DNA of 64,000 bases from Cyclobacterium sp. 1_MG-2023 (GTDB taxonomy: Bacteria > Bacteroidota > Bacteroidia > Cytophagales > Cyclobacteriaceae): NCBI RefSeq assembly GCF_030546805.1, contig NZ_JAUOPC010000015.1, forward strand, positions 1 through 64,000, in the 5' to 3' direction. Under the pieces are notes generated by a model that did not search any database, had not been told where the DNA came from, and was given only the letters and a program-made list of their open reading frames with translations. Below are positions 1-7,570 of this stretch, piece by piece; positions within the stretch are counted from its first letter, which is position 1, and every line of letters begins with the position of its first letter. A program made the position numbers and the translations under genes.

Positions 1-18
1 AAAGCTACCGGAGGCTGA

Positions 19-81
19 GTCCAACATACGCTACAATGAACCGAAGTCTTACTTCGCATCATTGTAGCTTAATTGTTGGGG
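19..81 (-). repeat. attC-like palindrome 1
   Basis: The segment is bounded by GTCCAAC (19-25, fits RYYYAAC) and GTTGGGG (75-81, one base off GTTRRRY). Inside is a perfect 10-bp inverted repeat, GCTACAATGA (30-39) with TCATTGTAGC (59-68), and an apical CGAAGT-ctt-ACTTCG hairpin. Outer core boxes plus an imperfect palindrome are the architecture of an integron attC site. It sits just past the 3' end of the minus-strand gene at 97-744, where a cassette's attC is expected. Orientation and activity are inferred. Confidence 0.5.
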
Positions 82-96
82 CATGTTTTTTTCTTT

Positions 97-744
97 TCAA
101 CAGCAGTAAATTATTGGAACAGCTTTCCTTTCGGAGTTAGAATATCCATAAAAAGTCGAGTTCTCATTTCCAAGTCTCAGTACGTAAATTGGTACGTCAT
201 TTTGTTTACAGTAGAGAAAAGTTTCGTGGTCTTCAAAGTCGTCTGGTTCTGAGTCAGTGATTAAGCTCAAGTCAGTAGTTCTAATGTCAATAAAGGATGA
301 CTTGTCAAGGTTTGAGCTAATTCTGTCTTTGATGTGTTTAATTACTTCAGAATCGGATTTGATTTCTTCAAGTTTGTATCCATAGATCAGTTCTGATGTC
401 GGAAATGTCTCAAGGTGTATGGTATCCCCAAATGAATTAGTAATCAAAAGAAAGCTGGTCGTTTCCGTTACTAATCCTTTTGGAACGTAAATTTTGAAGT
501 TGTCTTTAGTCTCGCTATTGGAGAATATGTGTGTCGTACTGTCGGTATAGTCAGAGGTGAAGGTTGAATTCGAATAATCGAAGTAAACTGTCTCGGGAAC
601 CTTCGTCTTTTCCTTTTCGGGTTTGGAGTCAGTCTTAGTTTCTGTAGAGTCTAATTTTATCTTTTTGTCAGACCTGTTTTGATTCAAGTCATTACAACTT
701 GTCAAAAGAATTAATGCTGTTATTATTGTCGTTATCGTCTTCAT
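97..744 (-). CDS. Hypothetical lipoprotein in a cassette-like unit
   Basis: A 215-aa protein of unknown function. The N-terminus is a lipoprotein signal (hydrophobic residues 5-15, lipobox LTSC with Cys17). A low-complexity Lys/Thr/Glu/Asp linker follows to about residue 48, then a soluble beta-rich domain ending in a Cys-Cys dipeptide. No family was recognised. The gene lies between attC-like palindromes at 19-81 and 755-885, pointing the same way as the next minus-strand gene, so it looks like a single-gene cassette. Cargo of this kind often encodes orphan secreted proteins. Confidence 0.7.
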   Translation of the reverse strand: MKTITTIITALILLTSCNDLNQNRSDKKIKLDSTETKTDSKPEKEKTKVPETVYFDYSNSTFTSDYTDSTTHIFSNSETKDNFKIYVPKGLVTETTSFLLITNSFGDTIHLETFPTSELIYGYKLEEIKSDSEVIKHIKDRISSNLDKSSFIDIRTTDLSLITDSEPDDFEDHETFLYCKQNDVPIYVLRLGNENSTFYGYSNSERKAVPIIYCC

Positions 745-754
745 TTTAAATATG

Positions 755-885
755 CCCCAACGTGTCGGCTAAGCTTTCGGGCGGATTTTACAAATGCTTA
801 CTTGTCCGCTGTGACCAAAGTTAGCAGATAAGCAAAAACCTTACGGACTGCCTTCAGTCCGCCTGAAGCTTAGCCATTGTTGGGC
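755..885 (-). repeat. attC-like palindrome 2 (131 bp)
   Basis: Bounded by CCCCAAC (755-761) and GTTGGGC (879-885, fits GTTRRRY). The arms GGCTAAGCTT (767-776) and AAGCTTAGCC (866-875) are a perfect 10-bp inverted repeat, and the stem continues inward with TCgGGCGGA against TCCGCCtGA. The apical part contains a second hairpin, GGACTG-cctt-CAGTCC. The length resembles the long VCR-type attC sites of Vibrio. It occupies essentially the whole spacer between two minus-strand genes. Confidence 0.55.
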
Positions 886-894
886 GTTCGTGCT

Positions 895-1323
895 TTATTT
901 TATTTTTTTAAATTTTTTTCTCATTTTGTTGTCGGTAATTGTCATTGCAATCACTCCTGTAAATGGTTTACACCAAATAAATTCTTCGGTCTGTTGTTCT
1001 AAAATCACAATGTTCGTATTCTCAAAAGTCAACTGATTTATTAAGAAATTCTGAGTTTTTAGATCAATCGTGTCTGTAATCAGAAACCCGTCAATTATGA
1101 AAATCGGAGAATCTAAATTTTGGTCAGTCGTTGTTGCTTTTCGGTTAATTAAAAGTCGTTGTCTTATGGATTCAAATTGAGATTTATCGTCCAAGTCTTT
1201 TACTTTTTTCAACCAATCAAAATTGTCCTGCCTTGTCATTTTATATGTCTGGTCAGTCGGAACTTGTCCAAACGAAAAGGTGGAAATGGTCAAAAACGCT
1301 AATATGGTTAAGAATCCTTTCAT
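895..1323 (-). CDS. Small exported protein of unknown function
   Basis: A 142-aa protein with a Sec signal peptide (cleavage likely after residues FSFG, near residue 19). The mature part contains SPIFIIDGFLITD, which resembles the 'PLYVVDG' strand of TonB-receptor plug domains, and ends in a basic KKFKKIK tail. It is too short to be a receptor, and the plug resemblance is only suggestive. It lies between the attC-like site at 755-885 and a half-site at 1344, in the same orientation as its neighbour, so it is read as a second cassette gene. Confidence 0.6.
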   Translation of the reverse strand: MKGFLTILAFLTISTFSFGQVPTDQTYKMTRQDNFDWLKKVKDLDDKSQFESIRQRLLINRKATTTDQNLDSPIFIIDGFLITDTIDLKTQNFLINQLTFENTNIVILEQQTEEFIWCKPFTGVIAMTITDNKMRKKFKKIK

Positions 1324-1343
1324 TTAGTTTTTGTCCGCATGAC

Positions 1344-1350
1344 GCCCAAC
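1344..1350. repeat. Isolated integron core-like half-site
   Basis: GCCCAAC here fits the RYYYAAC box and matches the boundary of the palindrome at 755-885, but no clear partner GTTRRRY box follows on the other side. The next 30 bases form only a weak hairpin (TATATGCGCA with TGCACAATATA). It sits between the last cassette-like gene and the integrase remnant, where an attI site or a decayed attC would be expected. Confidence 0.3.
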
Positions 1351-1420
1351 TCGTTTATATGCGCAGTTTTATTGCACAATATATCCGTATTTGGTTGAAT
1401 TGGTGTAGTTTTGTTTCACT

Positions 1421-1727
1421 TTATATTTTTATTTCCATGTCCTCTATTGGACTTTGAACCTTCTTAATTTTCCGGTTACTTATATGCGTTTAAAACTTGG
1501 TGGTTCTAGGGTGTCGGTGTTCAAATAGCTATTGTATTACCGTTCGTCCTACCTTTATGCAGATAAGTGCCATAGGAATGCCTTAACCTATGCGGAGTGA
1601 TTGGCTTTATAATGCTCACTTTCCCACCGCAACGCTTAATACGGCTACCCAGGTCTTTGCATGGGATTAAGTCAGTCAGCGAAATAGGTGTATAAGTCAC
1701 TGCCAAACCCGCTCCTTGAGGTACCAC
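1421..1727 (-). pseudogene. Decayed tyrosine recombinase (C-terminal part)
   Basis: The C-terminal catalytic part of an XerC/integron-type tyrosine recombinase. The box TPHRLRHSYGTYLHKG (HxLRH) is intact in one frame to about 1552. After a frameshift the homology continues as TVIQ-stop-LFEHRHPRTTK, then F-stop-TH where the active-site motif IYTH is expected, and ends SNRKIKKVQSPIEDMEIKI at the natural stop (1421-1423). So there is one frameshift and two in-frame stops, one of them replacing the catalytic tyrosine. Upstream parts of the gene could not be recovered. It lies beside the cassette-like genes and points the same way. Confidence 0.75.
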
Positions 1728-2210
1728 TTACATTCCATAAATCCTTTAACCGTTTATTAACTCGAAACCATAGAGGGATTTCAGCCGTGTTATTGACAGT
1801 TTTTGAAACCTATCGTTTTTCAAAATTATGGTCTTGCGCATCAGTTAAAAAGTAATTTCCACAAGATACAAAAAATCAGGATTTTTCTACTAGCGAATTC
1901 GTTTGGAAACTTTTTTTAAATACTTTGCCTTCCCAGTTACAATAGCTTCACCTTTTAATTAACCCTGTAATAAGCATGGGCACTTCTATTAGTTGCTGAA
2001 TTACCTTAAAATCAGCCACCACATTGTTGTTTGGATACTTCCTTTTTATTGGAAGCCATATAGGAGACCCTTCTTTGTGATTCGGGTTATGGACAAACCC
2101 AAATAAATTTGAAAGACAATTTTTCTGTATCGGATGGAATGCCGGTAGTTGATCCAAATTGAACTGACACAAATTCTTATGAATTAAATATTCTTGCAGC
2201 GCTTTTTCAA
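1728..2210. other. Gene-free spacer
   Basis: No convincing gene was seen. A 74-codon open frame on the minus strand (1948-2172) shows no recognisable motif. The left part may be the eroded N-terminal half of the recombinase remnant, but no motif survives there. Confidence 0.4.
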
Positions 2211-2963
2211 TTACCGGCTCACAAAAGTACTTTCATTGATTTCTCTTTCAGGGATGGTGCGTACTTCTTTTATGCTAACGCTCCCATCATAGCCCCAGCA
2301 AAGGGCCGTTGTATTGACCGTCCCGTAGTAATCTTCTACCCTGATAAATTGGGAAGAAATGGTTTGTTCCAACTCTATGGGAATACCGGTATTGGGCAGT
2401 AATTCTACTGGTGCTTTTTCCTTTGATTGTAACAATTTTAATAAATCTTCCAGGCTAGGAGTTTTATGCGCTAGGAGGTTTTTAAGATCGGCTTTGGCAG
2501 CTTCTACTTTTGGCCAGGGCGTATTTAGGAAAGCATTGGAAAGCCCATGGATACCCTCAGGTACTTGTTGAATGCCTCCGCCGTAATTTGAAAACACCAT
2601 TAATTCTTCCTTTTCAGCTACCAATAAGTTGAAGCCATTGTAATCCTGCTGCGCTTTTTCTATTTGCCTCAAATAGTCCTTGGGAGATTGGCTTCCATTT
2701 AAAAAGTTGGTTACCAATTCTCCCCTGGTTTTGCTCAAAGGCTTGTCGTTTTGGGGGTCTCTATAATTCGTTAGGGCGGCAAATTTACCATTGGTGTGAA
2801 AACCCATCCAAGTGCCTCCTCCTTTTAAATCCTTTCCGGCATAGATGCCATTGTCCCATTGGTGGAGGCCTTTGGTCGGACGATTAAAGTATTCATCCCT
2901 GTTGGCAACCATGATAAGTTTGTATTCGGGATGCTGATTCCAGCTAAATGTCAGTAAGCACAT
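2211..2963 (-). CDS. NRDE (TANGO2) family protein
   Basis: A 250-aa protein beginning Met-Cys and carrying the signature ANRDE at residues 20-24, the hallmark of the TANGO2/NRDE family (Ser/Thr-rich protein T10 in eukaryotes). Length and start match bacterial members. The family is cytosolic and widespread; roles in haem or lipid metabolism have been proposed, but no bacterial activity is settled. It is transcribed divergently from the BlaI-like repressor at 3112, so the two share an intergenic region. Family assignment is firm; function is open. Confidence 0.88.
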   Translation of the reverse strand: MCLLTFSWNQHPEYKLIMVANRDEYFNRPTKGLHQWDNGIYAGKDLKGGGTWMGFHTNGKFAALTNYRDPQNDKPLSKTRGELVTNFLNGSQSPKDYLRQIEKAQQDYNGFNLLVAEKEELMVFSNYGGGIQQVPEGIHGLSNAFLNTPWPKVEAAKADLKNLLAHKTPSLEDLLKLLQSKEKAPVELLPNTGIPIELEQTISSQFIRVEDYYGTVNTTALCWGYDGSVSIKEVRTIPEREINESTFVSR

Positions 2964-3031
2964 GGCGTAAAATTAGCCAGCTCCCCTCGTAAAGGGAAAA
3001 CCAATCCAAATTATTTTTAACTATATTTAAT

Positions 3032-3101
3032 TACGATTAAAATCGTATATAATTTGTAATTACGAATTGTGTCGTATATATTTGGTACGAAATAAATCGT
3101 A
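3032..3101 (+). promoter_or_regulatory. Three operator-like dyads upstream of the blaI-like gene
   Basis: Three copies of TACGA-N6-TCGTA lie at 3032-3047, 3061-3076 and 3086-3101, the last ending 10 bp before the start codon at 3112. Each is a perfect 5+5 dyad with the same 6-bp spacer; starts are 29 and 25 bp apart. BlaI/MecI-family repressors bind such dyads as dimers and usually autoregulate, so these are very likely the repressor's own operators. They could also affect the divergent NRDE gene. Confidence 0.75.
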
Positions 3102-3111
3102 TAACAATACT

Positions 3112-3486
3112 ATGGACAAGCCTACAGCAGCAGAATTAGAAATATTGGCCATTCTCTGGGAAAAAAAGCAAGCAAGTGTTCGGCAGGTGCACGAAGAATT
3201 GTCTTTGACCAAGGAAACAGGCTATACGACAACATTAAAAATCATGCAAAACATGCATGCCAAGGGATTATTGGCAAGAGACGAGGAGAAAAGAAGTCAT
3301 ATATACAGTGCTTTGATCTCCCAAGAAGATACCCAGCAGTCTTTGGTTAAAAATTTTATAGGAAAAGCATTTGGAGGATCAGCCAAGAAGTTGGTCATGC
3401 AAGCCTTGGGTCAGAGCGAGCCCTCTAAGGAGGAGATCAAAGAGATTCGTGCGTTTTTGGATAAAATAGAAAATGATTCACAATGA
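3112..3486 (+). CDS. BlaI/MecI/CopY-family transcriptional repressor
   Basis: A 124-aa winged-helix repressor. It opens MDKPTAAELEILAILW, the usual start of BlaI-type proteins, followed by the wing region (TGYTTTLKIMQNM) and a C-terminal dimerisation helix. Start 3112 is chosen because it gives the standard family N-terminus; an upstream extension would run into the operator dyads. The stop overlaps the start of the M56 protease gene, so the two are translationally coupled. In the known mechanism the membrane protease triggers cleavage of the repressor. The signal here is probably not a beta-lactam. Confidence 0.9.
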   Translation: MDKPTAAELEILAILWEKKQASVRQVHEELSLTKETGYTTTLKIMQNMHAKGLLARDEEKRSHIYSALISQEDTQQSLVKNFIGKAFGGSAKKLVMQALGQSEPSKEEIKEIRAFLDKIENDSQ

Positions 3487-5210
3487 ATACCGAATGGATT
3501 GTATCGCACTTTGCTGAAGCTTTGGGTTGGACACTGGCCCATTCACTTTGGCAGCTGCTCGTCGTGGCAGCAGGGATGTGGTTGCTTTTTAGGTTCAAAG
3601 CCTTAAATAGTCCACAAAAAAAGTACATGCTTGGTTTAGCCGGGTTGGCTTTGATGTGCTGCTTCTTTGTCGGGACATTTTTAATGGAATTGCAGTCCTT
3701 TCAAAGTAAAGGGCTTGAAGCTCCGGCTATCAGCAATCAGCTACAAGCAGATGTTCAGCCTGTAGCGCATAAATTGCTTTGGTCGGCTTACTTATCAGAA
3801 AGAATAGCATACGTTTTGCCTTACTTGGTTTATTTCTGGGTAATTGGCGTGGTATTTTATTTTATAAGGCATATGGGGAATTTTGTTGCTTTGAAGCAAT
3901 TAAAGGCTAGGTCGCATAATAATGTCCCTCAAAATATCCTTCAGCGTGTTCAAAAAATAAAGACCAAGTTTGATTTAAGCTTTCCGGTTGAATTCCGGCT
4001 AAGTTCGGAAATCACTGTACCCATAACCTATGGAATGTTTAAACCAATAGTCTTGCTTCCCCTAGCTTTGATCATGCAATTGTCTCCGGTACAGTTGGAG
4101 GCCATAATTGCCCATGAGTTGGCGCATATTCGCAGGTATGATTTTGCTGTCAACCTGATGCAGTCTGTTTTGGAAATCTTGTTTTTTTATCATCCGGCCT
4201 TCTGGTGGGTCAATGGGTTGGTGAAAGAAGCAAGAGAGCATATTGCAGATGATATCGCTATTCAGGCGGGGGTAAAAGCAATCGATTTGGCCAATGCTTT
4301 GGCTATAGTCGCCAACGATGCTGTAGAGCAATCCCCTGAGTTGGCCATGGCTGCCCATTCATCCAATTTCCCATTACTCAATAGAATCAAAAGGATGCTG
4401 GGCAACGAACCTGCCCGTTTTTCCAATTCACCTTTAATTACTAAAACAATGATACTTACCCTAATATTTAGCGCCATTCTATTTATCGGCAATGCCAATG
4501 AGGTTAAAAAAACGGAGGAGCGCTGGGTTTCCACGGTCTTGGAATCAAAATTTGATGGGAATACTTACTTTTTGATGGATACCTTGCCTCAGTCCGTTGA
4601 GGTGGAAGATACTGTGATCACCATCATTAAAAATGTAGGTATAGACGCAGATTATGAAGTTTCGGAAGATGTCGAGGTGGTCATTCATTCGAATAATAAG
4701 GTAACAACGACTATTCACTCAGTAGTTTCGGATAGTTTGCCCTTACCACAACAACCGCCTGTGTTGAATCTAAGTCCGGCTCCGATTGCTAATTTTAGCC
4801 CGCCGGTGTTTAATGATAGCCTGGCTCACTTTACCCAAACCATCATTGGTGGTATTGGAGACAGTATCAAAGTTTTTGCCAGCAATATAGTGATGCTGCA
4901 GGGTGATACTTCGATTTTGTCACAAGAGCAAAAGAAAATGCTTGAGCAGAAAATGGAGTTGCTGCATCAGAAAATGGAGAAATCCCAAAAGGTATTCGAG
5001 GAAAAAATGAAAGCCTGGGAAAAAGAATTTCAGCCTAAAATGAAGGAGTTTGAGCAAAAAATGGAAGCCTGGCAGAAAGAGAACGAGCCTAGAATAAAAG
5101 AATTTGAAAAGAAAATGGAAGTTTGGGCTAAAGCTCAAAGTGAGAAGATTAAAGCTTTGGAGGAAGAATTTGAGTTGAAGGCCAAAGCGTATGTTGAAAA
5201 GGAAGAGTAA
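3483..5210 (+). CDS. M56 (BlaR1-like) membrane metallopeptidase
   Basis: A 575-aa integral membrane protease with N-terminal transmembrane helices at about residues 14-33, 42-62 and 100-125. The M56 zinc motif HELAH begins at residue 211 (AIIAHELAHIRRYD), and a further helix lies near 320-340. It differs from BlaR1 by lacking a penicillin-binding sensor domain. Instead the C-terminal ~240 residues are a Pro-rich stretch and then a long Lys/Glu/Met-rich coiled coil from about residue 480 to the end. It overlaps the repressor gene by 4 bp, so the pair is a sensor protease and its cognate repressor. Confidence 0.88.
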   Translation: MNTEWIVSHFAEALGWTLAHSLWQLLVVAAGMWLLFRFKALNSPQKKYMLGLAGLALMCCFFVGTFLMELQSFQSKGLEAPAISNQLQADVQPVAHKLLWSAYLSERIAYVLPYLVYFWVIGVVFYFIRHMGNFVALKQLKARSHNNVPQNILQRVQKIKTKFDLSFPVEFRLSSEITVPITYGMFKPIVLLPLALIMQLSPVQLEAIIAHELAHIRRYDFAVNLMQSVLEILFFYHPAFWWVNGLVKEAREHIADDIAIQAGVKAIDLANALAIVANDAVEQSPELAMAAHSSNFPLLNRIKRMLGNEPARFSNSPLITKTMILTLIFSAILFIGNANEVKKTEERWVSTVLESKFDGNTYFLMDTLPQSVEVEDTVITIIKNVGIDADYEVSEDVEVVIHSNNKVTTTIHSVVSDSLPLPQQPPVLNLSPAPIANFSPPVFNDSLAHFTQTIIGGIGDSIKVFASNIVMLQGDTSILSQEQKKMLEQKMELLHQKMEKSQKVFEEKMKAWEKEFQPKMKEFEQKMEAWQKENEPRIKEFEKKMEVWAKAQSEKIKALEEEFELKAKAYVEKEE

Positions 5211-5230
5211 ATTGCTTTTATAAAAAGAAC

Positions 5231-5275
5231 ATTCCCAGCCCTGAGATCCATTCTTAGGGCTGGGAATTATTTTTT
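5231..5275. terminator. Bidirectional terminator
   Basis: A perfect 12-bp stem, ATTCCCAGCCCT (5231-5242) with AGGGCTGGGAAT (5256-5267), is followed by a T-rich run on the plus strand. It separates the convergent M56 protease and CYTH-like genes and overlaps the stop of the latter. Confidence 0.8.
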
Positions 5276-5871
5276 GCGGTATTTTTCAAGATAAAAGCAG
5301 GATAGCTGCAACAGTTTTCTGCGGTCATCCTCGGGTGGATTGGTATTTTTCTAGCGATTTCAAGAAGCTTTTCCGGGGTAGGGAAGCCTGAAATTTCCAA
5401 GGCAAAAGTATAATGGTTTGTAGCTTCAATTTTGATTTCGGTATATTCGATTTGAATTTCCTGCGGAGGGTTTGAGAAATTGGAAGTAACATTAAATGCT
5501 TGGTCAAGGCTTGTCAGCCAGCGTTTCTTCATAATGGGGAAACCGGTTAATTTACTTTCAGTTTTGGGTAATTTTTCCAACGTCCATTTGTCCCAGGCTT
5601 CAAACTTACCGGGTAAAGGCTGGGATTCCGGGAGAGGGAATGTCCATTCCTGTCTTTGCTTTACTTCGTAATTATCACCTCTAACTTTCAGTCCCAGATC
5701 CGGCCTGTCTGCAATTGGAAAGTAAGTGTCTGTACGGGTTTCCCGTTTATTTTTATTCAATGAAAGCTCTTTTACGAAATTCAATAGTTCCTCAATTGGA
5801 GAACTGAAGAACCATCGGATTTCAATGGTAGAATATAGCGGTAGTTGGGGGACAAGTTTGGGTATATCCAT
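5254..5871 (-). CDS. Hypothetical protein, CYTH-like
   Basis: A 205-aa cytosolic protein without a signal. Several strands look like a CYTH/triphosphate-tunnel fold: STIEIRWFF near the N-terminus, RTDTYFPIADRPDLGLKVR in the middle, then YEVKQR, and alternating charged strands (EIQIEYTEIKIEA) near the C-terminus. Known CYTH enzymes act on triphosphates or nucleotides. The canonical ExExK is not complete here, so this is a fold-level guess. It is convergent with the M56 gene. Confidence 0.5.
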   Translation of the reverse strand: MDIPKLVPQLPLYSTIEIRWFFSSPIEELLNFVKELSLNKNKRETRTDTYFPIADRPDLGLKVRGDNYEVKQRQEWTFPLPESQPLPGKFEAWDKWTLEKLPKTESKLTGFPIMKKRWLTSLDQAFNVTSNFSNPPQEIQIEYTEIKIEATNHYTFALEISGFPTPEKLLEIARKIPIHPRMTAENCCSYPAFILKNTAKNNSQP

Positions 5872-5966
5872 GAGGTTATTTGATTGCGATTATTGGTTTT
5901 GGATTTTCTTGCAAGTAATTTTAATGCCTAACAAAGAAATTCAGTCTTTTTCACTTGTGATACCCT

Positions 5967-6974
5967 TCATTTTGTTTTTCTGATTTTGATAGAGAAAGCC
6001 TTTGAAGGGTTTGTGCTTAACAGCAGCTGAATGTCTCCCTCTGTAAAGTTCTGGGCTTTCAAAGCAGGAATAAGTTGGCTGAAAATATTGGTATAGCCCT
6101 TTATGCTTTGCTGGTCTTTTTGAGGATCGTACCATCCTGCATCATGGGAAATCAAAATACGGTCCAAAAAATCGTTCTCTTTGGCATAAACTATTTTTTC
6201 TACATGCTTTTCAAGGTCCCAACCCATACCATCAAGGCTAATCCAGCACCCCTTATCTGCTGCTTTAAGGTAGGCATCCGGGCTGGTCTCTGACTGTGCG
6301 TGCACCCAGATAAAGGCTTCGGGAGAAACCTGAAGTTCGTTCAGTATCGCCAATTGTGGCCACAAACCTTTGGCTGCTCCGATATGGGAAGCAATGGTCA
6401 AGCCTGTTTCCAGATGAGTTAGGGCAGCAGCTTTTACCAGCTTTCTGTGCATAGGGTTTAAAGAATCCGAATTGTCAACTCCAATTTTAATAAAACCGGG
6501 GTGGATGGAACTTCCGGCTATGCCATCAGTAAACTCTTTTATCCACATGTCAGACAATTCTTTGGCCGTCATTCTTTTTGCAAAATCCGGAATAAATTGA
6601 TTGTTTCTTGCCCCGTACAAGCCTGTATTGGTAAGGATCTTTAATCCGGTTCTTTTGGCAATCTTTTCCAGCAATAATACATCTCTTCCAAGATAGTTAG
6701 GAGTAGCATCCACAAAGTAACTGACATTGTATGGCTTCAGCTCCTCCAAATAGGGCGTTATTTCATCTATTACCAATTCATGGTTCCAGTTACTTGAGAA
6801 TATGCTATCTGCCCCGATAAAATCCACCAATATATGTTCATGAGTTAGCCAAATTTCATTGGCTGTGGGTTGTTGTTTTCCTGACAGACTTTGAATTACG
6901 ATATTATTGTTCTGGGTAGAGCATCCGCCAATGACCCAGAAAGAAAAAAATATGATTTTGAGAGCGCTGTTCAT
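5967..6974 (-). CDS. Phosphotriesterase-family lipoprotein (amidohydrolase)
   Basis: A 335-aa exported TIM-barrel hydrolase. The signal ends in a lipobox (IGGC, Cys18), so it is probably anchored in the periplasm or outer membrane. Every metal ligand of the phosphotriesterase family can be placed: His45 and His47 in THEH, bridging Lys163 (FIKIGVD), His197 (ASHIG), His225 (WVHAQ) and Asp278 (SHDAGW). Family members hydrolyse phosphotriesters, lactones or carboxylic esters; the substrate here cannot be read. It appears to be a single-gene unit. Confidence 0.85.
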   Translation of the reverse strand: MNSALKIIFFSFWVIGGCSTQNNNIVIQSLSGKQQPTANEIWLTHEHILVDFIGADSIFSSNWNHELVIDEITPYLEELKPYNVSYFVDATPNYLGRDVLLLEKIAKRTGLKILTNTGLYGARNNQFIPDFAKRMTAKELSDMWIKEFTDGIAGSSIHPGFIKIGVDNSDSLNPMHRKLVKAAALTHLETGLTIASHIGAAKGLWPQLAILNELQVSPEAFIWVHAQSETSPDAYLKAADKGCWISLDGMGWDLEKHVEKIVYAKENDFLDRILISHDAGWYDPQKDQQSIKGYTNIFSQLIPALKAQNFTEGDIQLLLSTNPSKAFSIKIRKTK

Positions 6975-7286
6975 GGTTTGTTCTTTTATGCAGGGGTAAA
7001 GCTATTCTGACTTGTCTGATTAAACCTATATTCTAAAATATCGATTAGTTGGGATAATTAATTGGTTTTGGATGGTTTTTATCTCTATTTCTCCTAAAAC
7101 CAGGCTGGAATATGGGCGAAAATGCTTGTTTTCATTTCCAAGGTAGATGTGTTTTGTAGGCAAGAAATGTCACTTTATTTGTCAAATCGAGGTTGTGTAT
7201 TTTAATTATTGCAAATCTTCCAATGTGGGTTGATTTTAGAAGCGTATAATTAATGATATATAAACAATATAGCGTATTTAATAATT
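6975..7286. other. Gene-free spacer before the repeat region
   Basis: An AT-rich spacer of about 310 bp with no coding sequence or clear structure. It leads into the 319-bp repeat that carries the tRNA-like RNA. Confidence 0.5.
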
Positions 7287-7343
7287 ATAATGTAAAAAAA
7301 TATAATAATTGTTGCCATAATTTTAAATTAATAATCTTTTTCT

Positions 7344-7351
7344 TACCTTTG
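7344..7351 (+). promoter_or_regulatory. -7 promoter element of the tRNA-like unit, copy 1
   Basis: TACCTTTG is an exact match to the Bacteroidota -7 element TAnnTTTG. No well-spaced -33 TTG was seen (the nearest is at 7312, about 29 nt away). Transcription would start a few bases downstream, just before the hairpin CAAAGAC-aaaag-GTCTTTG. Confidence 0.65.
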
Positions 7352-7414
7352 ACATATCAAACAAAGACAAAAGGTCTTTGGGTAGTGAAGGGAAACTTTA
7401 TTACTGATATATAC

Positions 7415-7538
7415 TGTAGGATGATGAAACTGGCAGACATGCCCTCCTGTCTCGGGGGTGGAGATCACAGGATAAAGAAAATAGCGAGCTCGTATTTTTC
7501 CTAACTGCTCCGTGGAGGTTCGACTCCTTCTCCTACAG
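7415..7538 (+). ncRNA. Noncanonical tRNA-like RNA, copy 1
   Basis: It folds as a full cloverleaf. The acceptor stem is TGTAGGA (7415-7421) with TCCTACA (7531-7537). The D arm ATG-AAACTGGCAGA-CAT is of the tRNA-Leu type. The anticodon stem CCCTC/GGGGG has loop CTGTCTC, giving a nominal GUC anticodon. The T arm is GGAGG-TTCGACT-CCTTC and G7538 is the discriminator. Unlike any standard tRNA it has a variable region of about 55 nt with its own long hairpin (AGGA..AAAATA with TATTTTTCCT). Base 37 is a pyrimidine, and CA rather than CCA follows. A leader hairpin lies upstream and a terminator downstream. It is probably not a decoding tRNA. Confidence 0.75.
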
Positions 7539-7570
7539 CAGGTTATTTTGGGTTTATTGTTAATTGACTA

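Noticed and set aside
1948-2172. 74-codon frame left of the NRDE gene
   Set aside because: No motif, no start context and no recognisable family; too weak to list as a gene.
7253-7504. 83-codon open frame across the tRNA-like RNA
   Set aside because: It crosses the promoter and cloverleaf, and the other copy does not keep the same start. The conserved feature is the RNA fold, not the frame.
7415-7538. Ordinary tRNA-Asp(GUC) or tRNA-Leu gene
   Set aside because: The long variable arm, Leu-like D arm, pyrimidine at position 37 and missing CCA contradict a normal tRNA-Asp, and the anticodon contradicts Leu.
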